In this document: piece by piece, positions 57,430-64,000 of the stretch | Layout: every line of letters begins with the position of its first letter | How positions within the stretch are numbered: position 1 is the first letter of the stretch | Origin: Gibbula magus | Taxonomy: Eukaryota; Mollusca; Gastropoda; Trochida; Trochidae | Length of the DNA stretch: 64,000 nt | Reading direction: 5' to 3' | Assembly (NCBI GenBank): GCA_936450465.1 | Contig: OW388302.1 | Coordinates: forward strand, 11,123,530 to 11,187,529 | The notes under the pieces: generated by a model | Databases searched by the model: none | Told to the model about the DNA's origin: nothing | Seen by the model: only the letters and a program-made list of their open reading frames with translations | Position numbers and translations under genes: made by a program

Positions 57430-57900
57430 CCTTTTCAATGGTTGACTTAATGTTTCCAATATGTCCTCAGGTCGGAGCATGTTATCATTTCCGGGATATC
57501 AATATATAATTCTTCATCAAATTCATCAAATTCACAATATTCACAGGCAGCATTCGTTCTTGTCAACTAGGCCTGCGAACCCAATTGTAGAAAGATAATA
57601 TAACACAGATTCTTCTATATTGATAAATGCATCATCTGTTACATATTTGGAACCTTCTGGAGGAATATATACATTACCAATATAAACATCTTGGTCAATG
57701 TTGAAAAGGGATTTCGATAGTTTAATCCAAAAGGCATATCATTTTTTCTGATCAGCTGGTAATATCATTTTTTTTATCACGGCTGCTTAAATCATTGCAG
57801 GAAGAACACCAGCAACAATATTTTGGCTATACTTTGTGGTGAAACCTGCGGCCATCAGCTTTAACTAGCGAGAGTTTACCTAAACTGTATTAAAGCTTTG
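57430..57900 (-). mobile_element. LINE endonuclease relic, copy 1
   Basis: The minus strand encodes FWIKLSKSLFNIDQDVYIGN, VYIPPEGSKYVTDDAFINIE and VLYYLSTIG, then in another frame ARTN-like sequence and CEYCEFDEFDE. YIPPEGS and the following acidic segment are typical of APE-type LINE endonucleases. Stops and frame changes show it is dead. The downstream part is duplicated at 63762-64000. Confidence 0.65.
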
Positions 57901-57960
57901 ATCATATACTGGACGTTCGACTTGAGGCTGATGGATTGGTACTACTGCTTGTTAAAGGTA

Positions 57961-60900
57961 CGTCGAGGTCTAAATTATGACTGTTCATTTATACAACATG
58001 AATAAAGAGAACTGAAGTAGTTTTTTGTTGCAAATATGCTAGACAAATTACGTTAAGGATATTGTTTTTTTAATACTTGTTATTATATCAGTTTGCATTC
58101 TAGATGTTCGGTTAAATCTTACTTTTAAATGTTTATTACCAGCTTTAAATTGTGTGAATTGACCATCATGTCTTTTTTTATTGAGTTTACTTTTTAATTG
58201 ATTGAAGTTTCACAAATTGTCACTCTGCTAATTGTTAAAATGGGGCTTAACAATACCCATTTACTTACTCATAATAAGTGTGCGCTCATAATGAAGAAGT
58301 TGCTTATCCATAAATGATTGTTCTTATTTGACTTTCAAATTCTAAACTGCCACTCAACGAATATATTACTAAGTCTACCTCACTCTTCATGTATTTATAG
58401 CAATCACAACCAGTATCTTTATGGCTCTTTGAAATCAATACCTCTGCATGCCTGCAGTAATGCAGTCGAGGAGTGCCAGGGAATATAAATATATCACTTA
58501 GCATGGCTAGCTCGACTATGTTTGTATGTTTGTTGCTAGTAAGTTTACACAAGTGGATATAGCTCTACCATCTGTCTCTTGTTGCTGATTGTTTAATATG
58601 TTATTTTATCAAAATATATTATTTTATTTAAGAGTAATAGTATGTTAATGTTTTACAGAATACTGTTATTCTCGTCCAGGACAAGAGAGCTTTTCGTCAA
58701 TTCAAAGTGGAGAAAGTAGAGAAATCCAATTTTACACAGATATAGTGCAACCAGTATTTTACAACTGCAGCTTGTGATAACTTGACAAACCCACGAAAGT
58801 GCTGATAGCGTATTATTTTTTTTTATCATAAATAATAATGTACGACTTGAGATATTATATTACAATTAAGTTGCTGAACATGATTGATAACCTTCTCTTC
58901 AAATACTATTCCAATCATGAAAAAATATTTATTCCGATGTTTAGAAACATGAACGTCAAACAGTCAAACATCAAGTCATGAAGTCAAAAATGGAAAGGTG
59001 AATATAATGTATTACCAATACAATTAGCGATAACGTTTGAATGAATGTATTCTATTTTAATGGCTTTTTTTAATTATTTTTGAGAATTAATGTTTAAATC
59101 AAATTTATTCTTGCTGAATTGTACTTTTAATATGACACACCTGGATGTGATCTTGATTTGATTTAGTAGTACATCTTGCACAAGTACAATTACAAGTGTA
59201 ATGAACAAAATCAAATATTACGTTTTTAATTAAAACGTAATTTACTTATCTTTTTAAATGTGTGGTTTCAAAACACTCCCAGACAAATCCATACCAAATC
59301 TATACAAATCATTGCCAAATTAATTCGCAATAATTATGGGGTTTTTTCTGTAATCACTCTGTGGAAGAATCTGTATTAAAAAGTGGGACCATTTGGTAGG
59401 ACGTGAATCAGGTGATTTTGATAGAATATTGTTTCTTAAAATAAACGTCTATTTGTAACCCAAACGTTCGGCACAAGAATATTCACTTACTGAGCTTCAA
59501 TGAAATAAGCTACCATCTAGTAATACTCCAGGATACTTCCGATACAACTCTTTAATATATCAGTTTGTATGTTTGTATCTTTGTTTCAATCAAATACTTT
59601 TTGCTTTGTTTTGTATATTCCGTTTGACCTTAATGTTAACAAAACATGTATAAACGAAAATTATAGTTTAATTTTTTTTCTGTCATGCCACATGAGAAAG
59701 ACTCTCATAACATTAATCAGTGAGCACCTACTGTGGGGATCTGTTTTAATCAGATACTTGTTGTAACATTTTATCTGCTAGAACAAACTCGTAAATGCTC
59801 TCATGGTATTTTTCGATTCAAATTCTATTGCACAATATTTGTTTCAATGAGAATCTTGTTTGTTATTTGAAGCACTAATTATGTCTCACTAATTTCTTTA
59901 CAAAGCCAATACTACACAGTCATGTAAAATTTAACTTTCCCTGCTTTACAGAATGTTTAACTATGACTTAAGAACTTGCCTTTTGTACATTGTATGATAA
60001 GTTACTTTTCGTTAAATAACTGTTACATATTTGATATCGGCATAAAACTAATAATAACCTTCAAAACAATGTTTTTGGTAGCGTTTGGTATTCAAGCTTT
60101 AAAGGGGCAGTACCACTTTTTTCCGCTTAACTACGTTGCTGAAATGTTTTTGAAAAATATTGTCACTAGTACTATAACAACCTGCTCTCTTCGGGAAATC
60201 AACTTAAACATGTTTATACATGGTTTGTTATAGCCATAGGAATCGTTTTTGTAATTCGAAATTATGAAATGTGGCGGCAAAATTGTTTTGCTTTATACAC
60301 AACAGCGTTATTACTACTGCGGATAATTGGTTTGTGTAATAAGATCTTTTAGCCTCTGAAGTAAATATAAATGGCATAAATTATCATTATAAATGAAAAA
60401 TTTGAAAAAAACGTGTGAAAACCCTTTAAACAAACTTTTATTGGATTGTTTCCGACAGCGTGTTATCAACTCTAAGTTTATTATCAGTTGCTAATATCTC
60501 GACTCGCATGGACCCTTACTATATCAGCTGTGTCAGTTCATGTTCTAGTTTATCTACGTAGTTATTTACGCAGCAATTTTATCATAATATTGTTATTCTG
60601 GATTGAAAACTTGAAGAGATAATTTCATATTCAACTGAATATAAACCATATTCAAGGTAGGCACAAGCTTCCATTGTCGGTACTTAAATAGAAGTATTTG
60701 TATTTCATTCAAGTATGCATGTGAAGTGACTATATGTATTATTACTGAACAATTTCAAACCTAGATGCTCTTAACGAACTCATCTACCCAGCCATGACAT
60801 AACTGGTTGAAAACCAGGGTAATGCTAAACTTTCCGACACAGGCACGATCAGAAATCAATATTATGTATTGTATTAATGCACAAAACCTGTCCTGAACTT

Positions 60901-62769
60901 GCATCATTGTACCCATGGTTACATAGTATTGATCATGTAATTCCTACACACTCAAACAGGCCCTCGCCTACCTGCTCTGAATATTCACGTTTTTATGCAG
61001 GCCTATAATCAATACTAATTTGCTTTCACACACGCTCATATATGAAATGTGGATGAAACATTTAACAACTCTATCTACAGTCACTACAGTCACAACAGTT
61101 TCTTCCACCTTAGTATAACGATAGTAAAGTAGACGTGCTCTTTGTAGTGCGTGAGTTGCACAAGCTTTTCGCGAAGTCAAACAGTCCCCGGCTGCGTTTT
61201 TTCAGTGGTCATGTTTCATGAGTTTCATGGTTATGTCATTTCACAAGAAAGAAAGTATTTCATGATTTATAACCGATTTTGATAAACAATTTAAGCAGCT
61301 AGCGTGATCATGGGTATATTTCCTGTTACAGTTATCTTTTGTGTTTTTAATTCAGCAATTGTTTAAAAATATTTTAAAAAACATTTTTATACTAAGTTTT
61401 ATAAGAAGGTAGGTAATGGATTTATAAAGATAAAAATAATAAAATTGAAAAACATGTTAATCACAAGGGACGTTAAAAAACAGTTTTAACTGACACCGTT
61501 TTGTTCCAGAACATTGTTAACAAAATATAATTAATATTTACATAATAAGTAAGTGGCAATCTGTTTACTGGAAATAAATTTCAAAAAAAAATCAAAATTG
61601 TTTGTGGAAATGACTAGAAGTCAAAGTGTAACAAATGCTGCAAATTAAATAATCGCTCCATTGAAGTTGTAGTTGAACAACGATTAAAGATGATCGTAAC
61701 AGCAAAGGCAAAAATTGACTGACACGAATCAAGTGGATTTAAAGTAATAGTGAATACAAGGGGTCCGCTTAAATTTTTTTAAAAACGCAATTGTGAATGT
61801 GATATATTACACTGATAAACAAAAGAAACATCACCACATTTTAACAGAAAATTATACGAAGTATTGTTTTCGAAGAAAGTACATTTTACATAAGATTATG
61901 ATTTTTTTTTATTGTTATGTCTTGGGATGCTGAAAACAGTGTTTAAAATGTGATTTCCCTCAATATTTGGCATTAGAGTTAAAACTTTCTCAAATGTAGA
62001 AATTAACATTATTAACATTAATTGTTTTTCTTGGACTTTGATTTCTTGACTCATCATCACAGTATAACGTGATGAAGCAAACCTTTTTAATTCTCCTATC
62101 TCGAATAGTCCATGATAGTCCAAGTGACATTTTTGTGATAAATGGGTATTTCTCAGAAATTTGAACATATAATGTTCTGAGAACTAAAATAAATGTGGCT
62201 TTTGAAGACATGATATAACCTTGAAGGGTTATTACATTTTACAGCATATTGTGTTACAGTTTACCACACCTTTTTGCACCAATTTACCTACCCTCTATTT
62301 ACAATTTACCGCACTAATCTTAACTACTTTTTACCAGATTTGTTTTGTTTTACAATTTCCCGCATTATTCACTATCACCGCGTTGTTATTACAATTTTAC
62401 CGCAGTTATTACATGTTACCGTTTAATTACATCTTAGGTCATTTGAGGACAACGTTAATGTAATGTGATATTTTTAGTTATAGTGTTGATACTGATTCAA
62501 CGCATTACAACCAAAGAACAATTTGTACTCAAGGTGTCGAACGGAGAGATGCCTACAGTACTTAGTAATTTCATTAATGAAAATATAACTCACCAACGAT
62601 GAGAATACTGTCACCAACGATGAGAATACTGAAACACTTGCCACATTCTTTTGGGTCTGGGTTACACTGCTGCATTGAAATTTCTCAAACAGATACATGT
62701 ATTGATGTGTTTACTGGAACACAAACCGACGTTGCCTTGGGTTACCTTCACGTGGAAGGCCAGTCGGCA
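57961..62769. other. Long intergenic region
   Basis: No gene recognised. Minor features are a Tc1-terminus-like CACTGATAAACAAAAGAAAC (61811), a run of TTACAATTTACCGCA-like motifs (62250-62430) and a 20-bp tandem pair CACCAACGATGAGAATACTG (62592-62631). Confidence 0.35.
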
Positions 62770-64000
62770 AATGAAAACAACAGTGTATAGAAACCACCGT
62801 ATATGGCAGTAGCTTATTTGTAAGCCCTGTTATTGAAAACCTCTAGTTCGTCTCCTGAGGAAATGGGCACAGCAAGCACAACTTAAAGATATGTGTTGAA
62901 GTGTAATAATTCACGAACGCCAAATCTAAAAAAGACATTCATCACTATTTATATTTCGTTTTTATTTAAGGAATTTAAGGAATTACATGTATCTTGTTAA
63001 TGCAAACTTATAAATCATTTTCACTTTCAATTCATTTTTATGTTTATGTATTATTATGTGACGTACTAATATTTCTTTTATACATCTAGAGAAATGTGAT
63101 TTACTTGTAATCTTACATTTAGCATTATTGTTTTAATATATAATTTTTGTTGTTTTTTCATTTTTCAATAAGTCAATAAAATAATATGCTGTTGTACTAG
63201 TATGATTTTCTTGCAAGGTTAACTTAATAATTCATTATTAACGAGAAGTATTCAATGTGCACAACTAGGTTAGCAGAAGACTAATCTTATTTTTATTTCA
63301 GCAAAGACAGAGAACTCATCGTTTTATTGAAACCTATTCATTAATTGTGATAATTGACGATAAATACTTAGCAAAACTTAATAATATGTCTAACGTTTTT
63401 ACTAATGAATTCTGACATACGTCTCAATTTTCTTGATTAAATACAAAATTTCAGATAAGATATTTCGTTAACTGAACATTTGAAATAATTTTAGTGACAT
63501 TAAGTTAATTATGTCATATCTATATCGTAGGTACATTGTTACATTTTATCCTATCTATACCCATAGCTACAATCGTCTGTGTAGCAAAAGAAAACTTAAT
63601 TTATCCCAGTTTAAGGGGCTTTTGTCATTAAAAAGTTCACCTACAAATTAACAATTTTTGAAAATAATGTTTATAAATTTCCCAACCTCTGCACCTTAAT
63701 ATTTTTGTTTGTCATGAGCTGTATAAATTTAATACGGTTCGGCCACGTAAAGTAATAACGCTCAATAAATAATGAAATAAATTCTACCTTTATCGTGGGA
63801 GTTCATTTTCAATGGTTGACTTAATATTTCCAATATGTCCTCAGGTCGGAGCATGTTATCATTCTCCGGGATATAAATATCTAATTCTTTTAATATATGT
63901 TCATCAAATTCACAATATTCACAGGCAACATTCGTTCTGGCCAAATAGGCCTTCGAACCCACTTGTAGAAAGATAATATAACGCAGATTCTTCTATACTG
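62770..64000. repeat. Duplicated segment, copy 2 (runs off the window)
   Basis: The counterpart of 54690-57960 in the same orientation, shortened by the absence of the 0.86 kb insert and by other deletions (around 63285, 63385 and 63720). It continues beyond the window end. Confidence 0.8.
63762..64000 (-). mobile_element. LINE endonuclease relic, copy 2 (partial at window edge)
   Basis: An open minus-strand stretch encodes RYIIFLQVGSKAYLARTN, then ACEYCEFDEHILKELDIYIP and EDILEILSQPLK. ARTN followed by an acidic segment fits the region after the GDFN box of LINE endonucleases. It is better preserved than the copy at 57430-57900. A TAG lies near the very edge in this frame. Confidence 0.6.

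Larger units (their letters stand above)
54690..57960. repeat. Duplicated segment, copy 1
   Basis: Shares long stretches with 62770-64000 (for example AACAACAGTGTATAGAAA, GGCAGTAGCTTATTTGTAAG, CCTCTAGTTCGTCTCCTGAG, GCACAACTAGGTTAGCAGAA). It contains an extra insertion at about 55417-56272 and, near its end, a LINE endonuclease relic. The copies differ by many substitutions and indels, so the duplication is not recent. Confidence 0.8.

Noticed and set aside
62250..62430. A tandem array of TTACAATTTACCGCA-like motifs as a functional binding cluster
   Set aside because: The motifs are irregular in spacing and sequence; they may be only low-complexity pyrimidine-rich DNA.

Overview
The window looks like AT-rich nuclear DNA of an invertebrate, most likely a gastropod mollusc such as an abalone. 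This is inference: there are single-exon secreted proteins with a Cys-rich PAN/apple-like segment, tRNA-derived SINEs, a SINE/LINE tail ending in a (CTCA)n run, Tx1/L1-type LINEs, a DIRS-type retrotransposon and many MITEs. No rRNA, functional tRNA, CRISPR or bacterial-type operon was seen. Genes are sparse and most sequence is transposon-derived or unrecognised.

Layout. 0-25 kb holds a dispersed family of secreted proteins (PAN-like Cys motif followed by YWTD-propeller-like sequence). The copy at 11.3-12.4 kb is intact. The copy at 0.8-1.9 kb is broken by a frameshift at a homopolymer. The copy at 16.2-22.3 kb is split by a ~5.5 kb DIRS-like element. Two small relics lie at 23.36 and 24.02 kb in opposite orientations. 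Between them are a LINE RT fragment flanked by two copies of a palindromic repeat (2.5-3.6 kb), a 57-bp minisatellite (4.2-5.2 kb), a (CT)n run, a LINE at 5.4-9.6 kb carrying a nested ~2.5 kb TTAA-flanked element and a second MITE, a SINE, and a dead Tc1-like transposase (14-15 kb).

25-38 kb holds two tandem minus-strand paralogues. Each shows a 169-nt Cys-containing exon, a phase-1 intron and a Ser/Thr/Lys-rich last exon. Each has a visible defect: a lost splice acceptor in one and a stop codon in the other. Both homologous introns carry a copy of the same MITE family, in opposite orientations.

38-54 kb is mostly non-coding, with a 32-bp minisatellite, a LINE C-terminal fragment, a repeat carrying nuclear-receptor DR1-like motifs and a MITE with a 9-bp target duplication. 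It contains the clearest intact gene of the window, a 656-residue single-exon protein at 46.1-48.1 kb. That protein has an N-terminal endonuclease/exonuclease/phosphatase (EEP) domain followed by two degenerate repeats of part of the same fold.

54-64 kb has a duplicated segment (54.7-57.9 and 62.8-64.0 kb) containing LINE endonuclease remnants. One copy carries an extra ~0.86 kb insertion with a large palindrome.

The most noteworthy points are the EEP triple-repeat protein, the precisely mapped DIRS insertion into a PAN-family gene, and the TTAA element that carries what looks like the first exon of a P2RX7_C-domain-type protein.
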